64,000 nt of DNA from Streptomyces sp. HUAS CB01 (GCF_030406905.1 NZ_CP129137.1:1677001-1741000), one strand, 5' to 3'; counted from the first letter of the stretch, positions 26,756 to 33,797 are shown. A program made the numbers and translations. The notes: generated from the sequence alone by a model not told the origin.

Positions 26756-27919
26756 TCAACCGAGCCGGGACAGACCCTCCCCGACCGCGGCGAGGTCCTG
26801 GTCGGAGGCCAGGCCGGCGTGGTACAGCCGCAGTTCGTTCGCGCCGAGCGAGGCCGCACGGGCGGCGTCCGCCGCCAGGGTGCCGGGGCTGCCGCCCATC
26901 CCGGAGACCACCGTGAGGTTCGCGGCCAGGACGGATCCGGCGGAGGCGTGCCGGGCGAAGGGAGGCAGCAGCCCGGTACCGCCTGTGCAGGGCACGACCA
27001 CCCCGTCGGCCAGTGCGAGCACGTGCGCGGGGTCGGTGCCCGCGTTCGCCCCGCAGTGGTACTCCACGGGGTCGGCGTGCAGCAGCACCCGGAAACCCTC
27101 CGGTGCGGCCGCCCGCACCGCCGCCACCGCCTCCTCCTGGAAGGTCCGCGCGGTACGGGCGCGGAACTCCAGCGTGAGCGCGGCCGGTTCGGCCCCCAGC
27201 AGCTTCCCGACCGGGACGTCCGCGGGGACGCCGCCCCGCCACACCGGCTCCAGTGCGTCGCGCACGCCCGCGCGCAGTGCTTCGGGGTCCGCGCCCAGGG
27301 CCGCGTAACCGTCCCGGCAGCCGGGGCAGAAACAGAGCGACATCGCGTACTGGGCGGCGTCCCCGAGGGGGACACCGGAGGTCTTGTCGTGGGCGTGCAG
27401 ATGGGAGAGGCCGTACCAGCCGCAGGACTCCAGCTCGGTGCCGCGCGCCCCGGGCCGTACGGCGGCCTCGGTGGCGAGGCCGGTCAGGAGGGCGCGCACG
27501 GCGGGCTGTGCGATGCACGGGGCCCAGGGGTAGCGGTCGCCGTAGGCGTTGACCACGGAGGTGTCCGGATACTCGGCCCCGAGGCGGGAGTTGTGGGCGA
27601 GCACGACCCAGGTGTGCACCTCGAGCCCCACCGCGGAGAGCGCGTCGGCCGCCTGGCCGTAGGCGTCGCCGGGCGCCCAGGGCCCGGCCGGGTACGGACG
27701 CGGGCCGCGTCCGGCCCAGCGCCCCTCGTCGGGCGGGTAGAGCACGGCTGCGTACTCCGCGGTGACCACCCGGTGGCGCGGATGGCGCGGAGTGAGGGCC
27801 CGGGTCGAGTGGTAGGCGGCGGCGAGGGTGACCTGGTGGACGCCGAGCCCGGCGACGCGTGCGGGTGCGGCGGGGTCGCCGTTGACGTCCCAGGGGTACA
27901 GGAAAACGCCCGTCCTCAC
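26756..27919 (-). CDS. Uncharacterised TIM-barrel-like protein, possible glycoside hydrolase
   Basis: The 387-residue protein begins VRTGVFLYPWDVNGD and has alternating beta/alpha segments ending in charged or aromatic motifs (LESCGWYGLSHLHAHDK, VLLHADPVEYHCGANAGTDP), as in TIM-barrel hydrolases. A CFCPGC cluster near residue 200 could bind metal. It has no signal peptide. Its GTG overlaps the stop of the KdgD-like gene (GTGA), so the two are coupled and it probably acts on a sugar acid or uronide released inside the cell. The family name was not recognised; the enzymatic role is inference. Confidence 0.7.
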   Translation of the reverse strand: MRTGVFLYPWDVNGDPAAPARVAGLGVHQVTLAAAYHSTRALTPRHPRHRVVTAEYAAVLYPPDEGRWAGRGPRPYPAGPWAPGDAYGQAADALSAVGLEVHTWVVLAHNSRLGAEYPDTSVVNAYGDRYPWAPCIAQPAVRALLTGLATEAAVRPGARGTELESCGWYGLSHLHAHDKTSGVPLGDAAQYAMSLCFCPGCRDGYAALGADPEALRAGVRDALEPVWRGGVPADVPVGKLLGAEPAALTLEFRARTARTFQEEAVAAVRAAAPEGFRVLLHADPVEYHCGANAGTDPAHVLALADGVVVPCTGGTGLLPPFARHASAGSVLAANLTVVSGMGGSPGTLAADAARAASLGANELRLYHAGLASDQDLAAVGEGLSRLG

Positions 27920-28866
27920 CCGGCGGCTCCGTCCCCGAGGAGCGCGCGGCCGCGGCCGATGATGTCGGCGAGTTCCTTGACGTGGTCCGCGGAGGGCTCG
28001 CTGAGCGGTGGCCGCACCTCCCCCACGTCCTGGCCGCCCATCCGTACCGCCGCCTTGACCAGGGAGACGGCGTATCCGTGGCGCCGGGCCCGCAGTTCGA
28101 CGAGCGGCCGGTAGAAGCCGTCGAGCAGCCGTTCGACGGTCGTGTCGTCGCCGCTCGTGAACGCGCGGTGGAAGGCGAGGGCGATGTCGGGGGCGAAGCA
28201 GAAGACGGCGGACGAGTAGAGGGTGACGCCGATGCCGCGGTAGGCGAGGCCGGTGAGCTCGGCGGTGGGGAGCCCGTTGAAGTAGAGGAAGTCCCGCCCG
28301 GGGGCGTCCGTGCGGACGGCGCTGACGATGCGCTGCATCAGATCGAGGTCGCCGTGCCCGTCCTTGAGGCCGATGATGCCGTCCGTCCCGGCCAGTTCGA
28401 CGACGGTCTCCGGGGTGAACACGGCGTTGTCCCGCTGGTAGACGATGACGGCGAGCTCCGTCGCGGCGGCGAGCGCGGAGTAGTGGCGCACGAGCCCCGC
28501 CTGGTCGGCCACGACCAGGTACGGCGGCATGGCGAGGATGCCGTCCGCGCCGGCCTCCTCGGCGAGCCGCGCGTACCGGACGGCGAGGGCCGTGCCGTAT
28601 CCGGCGCCGGCGACCACGGGGACCCGGCCGGCGGTCTCCTCGACGGCGGCGACGACGCAGTCTCGGAACTCCTCCGGGGTCAGGGCGTGGAACTCGCCGG
28701 TTCCGCAGCAGGCGAAGACGGCCGCGGCGCCGGCGTCGACCCCGGAGCGCACATGGGCGCGGAACGCCTCGAGGTCGAGGGCGCCGTCCGGTCCGAACGC
28801 GGTCACGGGGAAGAACAGCGGCCCGGTGCCACTGGTGAGCCGGGCGGCGAGCGGGGCTGAGGTCAC
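27916..28866 (-). CDS. 5-dehydro-4-deoxyglucarate dehydratase-like (DapA/KdgD family)
   Basis: This DHDPS-superfamily aldolase/dehydratase of 316 residues is closest in pattern to KdgD: PLFFPVTAF at the start, ACCGTGEFHALTPEEF, VIVYQRDNA, and the Schiff-base lysine in IGLKDGHGDLD. KdgD converts 5-keto-4-deoxyglucarate to 2-oxoglutarate semialdehyde and CO2, feeding the dehydrogenase encoded at 19578-21110. GTG at 28866 follows an AGGGAG site; ATG at 28884 is possible but has no ribosome site. It heads a two-gene operon divergent from a uronate dehydrogenase. Confidence 0.8.
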   Translation of the reverse strand: MTSAPLAARLTSGTGPLFFPVTAFGPDGALDLEAFRAHVRSGVDAGAAAVFACCGTGEFHALTPEEFRDCVVAAVEETAGRVPVVAGAGYGTALAVRYARLAEEAGADGILAMPPYLVVADQAGLVRHYSALAAATELAVIVYQRDNAVFTPETVVELAGTDGIIGLKDGHGDLDLMQRIVSAVRTDAPGRDFLYFNGLPTAELTGLAYRGIGVTLYSSAVFCFAPDIALAFHRAFTSGDDTTVERLLDGFYRPLVELRARRHGYAVSLVKAAVRMGGQDVGEVRPPLSEPSADHVKELADIIGRGRALLGDGAAG

Positions 28867-28931
28867 GGGCGCTCCCTGGGCCATGCGCCGAGCACAACGG
28901 GCTCGTGCATCACTCTGATCAGCGTTTATAT

Positions 28932-28941
28932 TTCTGAACAA
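28932..28941. promoter_or_regulatory. Second IclR half-operator
   Basis: The 10-mer TTCTGAACAA is identical to the right half of the operator at 21130-21149. The left half is degenerate (GCGTTT in place of TTGTTC). It lies about 66 bases upstream of the KdgD-like start. Confidence 0.55.
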
Positions 28942-29024
28942 CACCACGCTAGGGCAGCGCCGACGCGGAGGTCAAGCGGCGGAACCGCGACCCGGCGGCG
29001 GAGTTGACGCCGCCTGCAGCACCC

Positions 29025-29053
29025 TTGACGGCCTCCCGGGCGCTGCCTAGCGT
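29025..29053 (+). promoter_or_regulatory. Promoter of the uronate dehydrogenase gene
   Basis: TTGACG (29025-29030) and TAGCGT (29048-29053) are spaced by 17 bases, a very good match to the main vegetative sigma factor. Just downstream an inverted repeat, ACGCT at 29058-29062 and AGCGT at 29070-29074, sits where transcription should begin and could be an operator. The start codon is at 29114. Confidence 0.7.
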
Positions 29054-29113
29054 GTCCACGCTTGTGAATAGCGTCCATGCCCCAGACCAGTGCCGCCACG
29101 AGGGGAACCCGCC

Positions 29114-29923
29114 ATGCCCGCACCCCGCACCGTCCTGCTCACCGGCGCAGCCGGCGGCCTCGGCACCCTGATGCGGGGGCTGCTGCCCGCGTACGGATAC
29201 GAGCTGCGCCTCTTCGACATGAACCCCATCGAGGGCGAGCCGGACGCGGTCACCGCCGAACTCGCCGACACGGACGCCCTGCGCGAGGCCGTCAGGGGCG
29301 TGGACGCGGTCCTCCATCTGGCGGGCATCTCCCTGGAGGCGCCGTTCGAGAAGATCCTCCGGGCCAACATCGAAGGCACGTACCACCTCTACGAGGCGGC
29401 ACGGGCGGAAGGCGTCCGGCGCGTGGTCTTCGCCTCCAGCAACCACGCCGTCGGCTTCACCCCGCGCCCGCGCGAGGGCGACCCGCTGATCCCCGTCGGC
29501 ACCCCGCGCCGCCCGGACACCTACTACGGCCTGTCCAAGGGCTTCGGCGAGGACCTCGCCCAGCTCTACTGGGACCGGTACGGCATCGAGACGGTCTCGG
29601 TCAGGATCGGCTCCTGCTTCATGGAGCCCAGCACCGTGCGGATGCTCTCCGTGTGGCTGAGTCCCGGCGACGGGGCACGCCTCTTCCACGCCGCGCTGAC
29701 CGCCGAGGGGGTCGGCCACACCGTGGTCCACGGCTCCTCCGCGAACACCCGGCTGTGGTGGGACCTGTCCACGGCCCGCGCGCTCGGGTACGACCCCCAG
29801 GACGACTCCGAGCAGTTCGCGGAGAAGCTCGTCGCCGAGCAGGGGGAACTGGACCCGGACGACCCGGCGCACGCCTGTCTGGGCGGGCCGTTCGTGACCG
29901 ACCCGCCCCGCTGGCCGCACTGA
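29114..29923 (+). CDS. NAD-dependent uronate dehydrogenase
   Basis: A 269-residue short-chain/epimerase-family oxidoreductase. The Rossmann motif TGAAGGLG is near residue 10, ASSNHAVGF and the catalytic YYGLSKGFGE (Tyr-x3-Lys) follow, and VRIGSCF matches the substrate loop of uronate dehydrogenases. It would oxidise D-glucuronate or D-galacturonate to the aldarolactone. ATG at 29114 follows GAGGGGAA. Divergent from the KdgD-like operon. Other members of the family are sugar epimerases, but the RIGSC segment favours uronate dehydrogenase. Confidence 0.8.
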   Translation: MPAPRTVLLTGAAGGLGTLMRGLLPAYGYELRLFDMNPIEGEPDAVTAELADTDALREAVRGVDAVLHLAGISLEAPFEKILRANIEGTYHLYEAARAEGVRRVVFASSNHAVGFTPRPREGDPLIPVGTPRRPDTYYGLSKGFGEDLAQLYWDRYGIETVSVRIGSCFMEPSTVRMLSVWLSPGDGARLFHAALTAEGVGHTVVHGSSANTRLWWDLSTARALGYDPQDDSEQFAEKLVAEQGELDPDDPAHACLGGPFVTDPPRWPH

Positions 29924-30171
29924 GCGGCGCACGGGCCGGCGTCCCGTCCGGGCGGGCCGGTCGCCGCGGGGAAGCGTCCCCGACGACCGCCGGCCGGACC
30001 GGGGCCGCGCAGCCCCGCGCCCGCCCCGGCTCCGGCCCCCGCCTGACGCCGGCCCCACCGGACCGACCGCTCCGCGGCCACCGCACCGACCGGACCGCCT
30101 CCGGCCGCCGCCCTTGACCGATTCGGCCGAAGGTAAGGAACGGCAAAGCGACCTCGCTCGTTACCCCAGTC

Positions 30172-31383
30172 ATGACCGCTATGACCCCCGGCTCGAACAT
30201 CCCCCTGGCCGCCGCCCGCGTGGCGGTGGACGTCGCCGCCCCGGTGCGGCTCGACGTATCGGGCCTGCTGCTCACCGCCGACGGCAAGGTGCGCTCCGAC
30301 GACGATTTCATCTTCTACAACCAACCCTCGGGCCCCGGCGTGACCTACCGGTCGGGCGGCGGCTCCGCGCCGGACGCGATCGTGGTCGACACCGCGGCCG
30401 TCCCGGCGGGCATCGAGAAGATCGTCGTCACCGCCAGCCCCGACGCGGCGGGGCAGACCTTCCAGGGCATCGAGCCCACCGCCACGGTCCGCAACGCCGA
30501 CGACGGCACCGCACTCGCGACCTTCACCCCGCCGCGCCTGGGCGCGGAGACCGCCCTGGTGGTCGTGGAGATCTATCTGCGGAACGGCGCGTGGAAGGCC
30601 CGCGCCGTCGGCCAGGGGTATGCGAACGGGCTGGCCGGCATCGCGACCGACTTCGGCGTCTCGGTCGACGAGGAGCCGGCCGCCGCGCCCGCTGCGACTC
30701 CGGCACCTGCCCCGGCCCCGGCCCCGGCCCCCGCTGCGGCGCCGCAGGCACCTGCCGCACCCCCGGCCGTGGCTGCGGCCCCCGCCGCGGCCGCACCCGG
30801 CTCCGGAAAGATCAACCTCGACAAGGGCCGCGTCAGCCTCCAGAAGAACCAGACGGTCTCCCTGGTCAAGGGCGGCCGCCCGCTGCTGTCCCAGGTCAAG
30901 ATGGGGCTCGGCTGGGAGCCCGCCTACCGCGGCCGGGACATCGACCTGGACGCCTCCGTGATCGCGTACGGCCCGCAGCGCAACCACCTCGACAGCTGCT
31001 ACTTCGGGAAGCTGTCCATCCTGAACGGCTCGGTCAAGCACTCCGGCGACAATCTGACCGGTGAGGGCGCCGGCGACGACGAGGTGATCGTCGTGGACCT
31101 CGGCAGGCTCCCGGCCGAGGCCACCGGACTGGTCTTCACGGTGAACTCCTTCTCGGGCCAGAAGTTCACCGAGGTCGCGAAGGCGTACTGCCGGCTGATC
31201 GACGCCGCCACGGGCGAGGAGCTGGTGCGTTTCGACCTCACCAGCGCCGAACCGCAGACCGGGGTGATGATGGCGAAGCTCATCCGCCAGTTCTCCGGCG
31301 AGTGGGAGATGACGGCCATGGGCGAGTTCGTGAAGTCCCGCACGGTCCGGGGCATGGTCAAGCCCGCCGCACAGGCTCTGTGA
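30172..31383 (+). CDS. TerD family protein with two TerD domains
   Basis: The 403-residue protein has a first TerD-like domain (about residues 8-165, with FIFYNQPSGPGVTY), an Ala/Pro linker of alternating PA repeats (about 170-210), and a second, more canonical TerD domain. That domain carries the Ca-binding acidic residues in DIDLDAS and GDDEVIVVDL plus the VFTVNSFSGQ motif. TerD proteins are cytosolic calcium-binding factors of tellurite/stress-response systems. No other ter genes are adjacent. A strong terminator separates it from convergent genes. Confidence 0.92.
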   Translation: MTAMTPGSNIPLAAARVAVDVAAPVRLDVSGLLLTADGKVRSDDDFIFYNQPSGPGVTYRSGGGSAPDAIVVDTAAVPAGIEKIVVTASPDAAGQTFQGIEPTATVRNADDGTALATFTPPRLGAETALVVVEIYLRNGAWKARAVGQGYANGLAGIATDFGVSVDEEPAAAPAATPAPAPAPAPAPAAAPQAPAAPPAVAAAPAAAAPGSGKINLDKGRVSLQKNQTVSLVKGGRPLLSQVKMGLGWEPAYRGRDIDLDASVIAYGPQRNHLDSCYFGKLSILNGSVKHSGDNLTGEGAGDDEVIVVDLGRLPAEATGLVFTVNSFSGQKFTEVAKAYCRLIDAATGEELVRFDLTSAEPQTGVMMAKLIRQFSGEWEMTAMGEFVKSRTVRGMVKPAAQAL

Positions 31384-31403
31384 GGCTCCGGAGCACAGTC
31401 AGA

Positions 31404-31440
31404 GGCCCCGGCCGCCGCCGGTGCGGCGGCGGCCGGGGCC
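31404..31440. terminator. Bidirectional terminator, 16-bp stem
   Basis: A perfect 16-bp GC-rich stem (31404-31419 with 31425-31440) with a GGTGC loop lies between the convergent TerD and 75-residue genes and probably terminates both. Confidence 0.88.
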
Positions 31441-31446
31441 TTGAGG

Positions 31447-31674
31447 TCACAGTTTGACCAGTTTGGTGAACGGGCTCAGGATCCTCCCTTGCCGGCCTGA
31501 GAAATCGACGAGGACGGCATCGGCGCCCTCGACTCCGGTGACTCTTCCGAGTCCGAATTGATCATGCGATACCCGGTCTCCGACCTGGAACTGCTCGATC
31601 GGTGGGGCGGGCTGGGTGGGGCGGTGGAAGGGACTGGTGGGCAGGTGACGCCGGGAACCGGCAGATTCAGTCAT
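31447..31674 (-). CDS. Small SH3-like (CarD/UvrD-tail type) protein
   Basis: The 75-residue protein has a Pro-rich, probably unstructured first third, then a compact beta domain: VGDRVSHDQFGLGRVTGVEG followed by VLVDF and a final hydrophobic strand. The GDRVxHxxFGxGxV pattern is seen in CarD-type RNA-polymerase-binding domains and the C-terminal tails of UvrD/PcrA helicases. It lies 34 bases after the TROVE stop on the same strand, so it may be co-transcribed with the Ro protein. Function is unknown. Confidence 0.75.
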   Translation of the reverse strand: MTESAGSRRHLPTSPFHRPTQPAPPIEQFQVGDRVSHDQFGLGRVTGVEGADAVLVDFSGRQGRILSPFTKLVKL

Positions 31675-31708
31675 TGCCAGCAGTATGTGCCCTCTCGCCG
31701 CTCCGGGT

Positions 31709-33292
31709 TCAATCGGCCACCCAGGGCCAGTCCGCGTCCCGCCCTGCCTCCAGCAGCGGCACCATGCGGAAGGCCGCGTCCGTCAGGCCGCCGAAGGTGT
31801 GCCGGTTGCCGGTGCCGGAGGGCCCGTGGCCGGCCCGGTACCCGGCAAGATTCCAGGTGTAGACCGGGACGCGGTCCGGCACCTGCGCGGCCGGGTCGCC
31901 GTGGTGGCTGTACATCGCCTGCTCGTCGGTGACGATGAGCACCCGGTCGTGCTTCCGGTAGTGCCGGCGCACCGCCCCGCTGGTGTCGGTGCCACCCAGG
32001 TCGCCGAACCTGCCCAGCACCTTCAGCACCGACTCGCCCCGCCGGTACGTCACGGGCCGGCTGGTCGTCCCGAACTCCACCAGGTCCGCGTCGGCCGCCC
32101 GCATCGCCAGCGCCGTGCCGAAGATCGCCGCCGCGTCCGCGCGGTTCAGCTCCGACCGGTCCGAGAGCCGCGACCACATCGAGCCGGAGCGGTCGACCAG
32201 GATCAGTGTCCGGCCGGGCAGCGCCGGCACGTTCGCCAGCGAGTGGCCGAGCGCCGTCTCCAGCGGGTACGACCAGCGCAGCGACGGGGCGTGCCGGTAG
32301 GCGGCCAGGTAGCGGAACGGGAACTGCCGCGAGGCCGCGACCACCTCCGGGTCCGAGATCTTCGCGGCGACCCGTGCCGCCACCTCGTCGGACACCCCGG
32401 CCTGGTCGAAGTTCCGCAGATTCCGCACCAGGGCCATGGCCCCCATGGACGGGATCACGGCCTCCCAGGCGGTGGCGTCCAGCGGCCCCTGCAGCCAGCC
32501 CGCCAGCGCCTCCCAGGTCATCCCGGCCCCGGCCAGCCGCTCGGCCGCGTCCGGCGCCTCGACCACGGCGCGCCGCTGCCCGGCCGGGAGCGCCATCAGC
32601 GCCCGGTGTGCGCCGAGCGTTCGGTTCGAGGCGGGCGGGACGGCAGTGTCCGGGTGGTGCCGGCGGTCCAGGGCGTACCGGAACAGCTCGCCCTGCCACG
32701 GCTTGTCCGGGTCCGGCGAGGCGTGCACCAGGTTCAGCACGTCGCCGAACCGGTAGCCCCTGGCCGCGGTGTCGTACTTCAGCAGCGACTTCCCGTTGTA
32801 GAGGCGGCGGACGGCGTCGGCGGTGCCGCGCTTCACCGGCTTCGGGATGTTCCGCCCGTACCGGGAGGTCCAGTAGCCGAGCAGTTCGCCCGGCTCGTCG
32901 GCACGACGCAGCACGGACGCGACGACCTGCCGGTTCGCCGGGCCGTCGGTGGCCCCGGCGTCCAGCCGGGCCTTCACGTACTCGGCGGCGGCGACGAGCG
33001 AGGCGGTACGCATGCCCGCGTCGCCCCGGAGCCAGCCGATCAGGCCGGCGGTCCACTCCGGGTCCTCGACGGCGAGTCGGCGGGCGAGCGCCGTGAAGCG
33101 GTCGTCCCGGGCTTCGCCGGACTCGTAGAAGGTCTGCTGGGACACGAAGTTGGCGACGGCGAGCAGGAAGAGCTCGGAGCGGACGTCGCGCACGTGACCT
33201 CGGCCGCCCTGGTGGGTGACCGTGCTCCGCCCGGTCGTCCGTACGGGCGAGACCGCACGGGCCCTGGTGGGGCGGATGTTGAAGCGTGCCAT
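31709..33292 (-). CDS. TROVE domain protein (Ro60/Rsr orthologue)
   Basis: This 527-residue protein has the two Ro60 parts: an N-terminal HEAT-like TROVE ring, with SELFLLAVANFVSQQTFYESG and IPKPVKRGTADAVRRLYNGKSLLKY typical of the family, and a C-terminal von Willebrand A domain with the MIDAS motif DRSGSMWS near residue 368. Ro60 proteins bind Y RNAs on the outside of the ring and misfolded RNA ends in the central hole. The start is 49 bases after the last of three upstream RNAs on the same strand; the ribosome site is weak (GGGGGAATTCCC). Confidence 0.95.
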   Translation of the reverse strand: MARFNIRPTRARAVSPVRTTGRSTVTHQGGRGHVRDVRSELFLLAVANFVSQQTFYESGEARDDRFTALARRLAVEDPEWTAGLIGWLRGDAGMRTASLVAAAEYVKARLDAGATDGPANRQVVASVLRRADEPGELLGYWTSRYGRNIPKPVKRGTADAVRRLYNGKSLLKYDTAARGYRFGDVLNLVHASPDPDKPWQGELFRYALDRRHHPDTAVPPASNRTLGAHRALMALPAGQRRAVVEAPDAAERLAGAGMTWEALAGWLQGPLDATAWEAVIPSMGAMALVRNLRNFDQAGVSDEVAARVAAKISDPEVVAASRQFPFRYLAAYRHAPSLRWSYPLETALGHSLANVPALPGRTLILVDRSGSMWSRLSDRSELNRADAAAIFGTALAMRAADADLVEFGTTSRPVTYRRGESVLKVLGRFGDLGGTDTSGAVRRHYRKHDRVLIVTDEQAMYSHHGDPAAQVPDRVPVYTWNLAGYRAGHGPSGTGNRHTFGGLTDAAFRMVPLLEAGRDADWPWVAD

Positions 33293-33341
33293 GGGAATTC
33301 CCCCGAATTCGGTGTTCCAGGGGGAAGCGCAGCACGGAGGA

Positions 33342-33481
33342 GGGTGCCCGAGATCAGGGGTCGGCGACGGTTGCTGTGCCTGGTGCTCTGTCCTGTTGAG
33401 CTACATGCCCCGAAGGCATGACGGGATTCGAACCCGCAGCCGCCAGATCCGAAGTACCCGTCGCCTGCGCACCGGGCACCC
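33342..33481 (-). ncRNA. Y RNA-like RNA with tRNA-like module (third of the array)
   Basis: Read on the minus strand, the RNA runs from 33481 to 33342 (140 nt). The outer helix is GGGTGCCCG with CGGGCACCC (9 bp). The 5' internal loop is GTGCGCA (33472-33466) and the 3' loop GACCCCTGATCT. The inner helix is GGCGACGG with CCGTCGCC (8 bp). Inside is a permuted tRNA-like domain: T arm (33437-33421, loop TTCGAAT), a hairpin-closed acceptor stem (33420-33404, CATGCC/GGCATG with a TTCGG loop), TA, and D arm (33401-33385, GCTC/GAGC). There is no full anticodon arm; CTGG/CCAG may close that side. It lies directly before the Ro gene. Y RNA identity is inferred from structure and context. Confidence 0.85.
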
Positions 33482-33496
33482 TCTCCGCATGCTGGG

Positions 33497-33568
33497 CCTC
33501 CCGAGATCGGATCGGCGGCGGTCCGATTTCTCTGGAAAAGAAGTAACCGCGGCCTGCGCACCGGGAGG
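33497..33568 (-). ncRNA. Y RNA-like RNA without tRNA module (middle of the array)
   Basis: The minus-strand RNA runs from 33568 to 33497 (72 nt). The outer helix is CCTCCCG with CGGGAGG (7 bp). The invariant 5' loop GTGCGCA (33561-33555) and a 3' loop GATCCGATCT match its neighbours. The inner helix GGCCGCGGT pairs with ACCGCCGCC with one mismatch. The apex begins TACTTC, as in both neighbours, and ends in a small AT-rich hairpin instead of a tRNA-like domain. It therefore looks like a minimal Ro-binding RNA. Confidence 0.8.
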
Positions 33569-33583
33569 TGCGTGGAGTTGTGT

Positions 33584-33721
33584 CGTCCAGAGGACGGTTC
33601 GGCGGAACCGACAGTGGTGCTCTGACCCCTGAGCTACGCCGGCGCGCGTGCCGGCGACGGGACTCGAACCCGTGGCCTCCCCGTTATGAGCGGAAGTAGG
33701 TCCTGCCTGCGCACCTGGACG
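33584..33721 (-). ncRNA. Y RNA-like RNA with complete permuted tRNA-like module (first of the array)
   Basis: The minus-strand RNA runs from 33721 to 33584 (138 nt). The outer helix is CGTCCAG with CTGGACG (7 bp), the 5' loop GTGCGCA (33714-33708), the 3' loop GAACCGTCCT. The inner helix GGCAGGACC pairs with GGTTCCGCC with one mismatch and one wobble. The module reads, in order: anticodon arm (33695-33679, TTCCG/CGGGG with loop CTCATAA), 5-nt variable AGGCC, T arm (33673-33657, ACGGG/CCCGT with loop TTCGAGT), 7-bp acceptor stem (CGCCGGC/GCCGGCG, 33656-33637) closed by a 6-nt loop, TA, and D arm (33634-33619). Every tRNA element is present, but cut between positions 26 and 27. The T arm and anticodon loop look like elongator tRNA-Met. 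Confidence 0.87.
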
Positions 33722-33727
33722 TGGATC

Positions 33728-33758
33728 ACTCTAGGGACCCGGGTGCGGGAGGCGCCAA
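33728..33758 (-). promoter_or_regulatory. Promoter of the Y RNA array
   Basis: On the minus strand, TTGGCG (33758-33753) and TAGAGT (33733-33728) resemble vegetative promoter boxes; the 19-base spacing is a little long. Transcription would start about seven bases after the second box, at 33721, which is exactly the first paired base of the first Y RNA. Confidence 0.65.
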
Positions 33759-33771
33759 GGGTTTTCCGGCT

Positions 33772-33797
33772 GCCCGGCGGCCCTCGGCACGCCGGGC
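33772..33797 (-). terminator. Terminator of the PhoX-like gene
   Basis: GCCCGGCG pairs with CGCCGGGC (8 bp, 10-base loop) immediately after the PhoX-like stop, separating it from the Y RNA promoter. Confidence 0.65.

Noticed and set aside
33421..33673. Two ordinary tRNA genes suggested by GGTTCGAA-type T arms
   Set aside because: The T arms are followed, not preceded, by the acceptor and D arms, the acceptor stem is closed by a loop, and there is no normal 5'-to-3' tRNA order on either strand. They are permuted modules inside larger RNAs.
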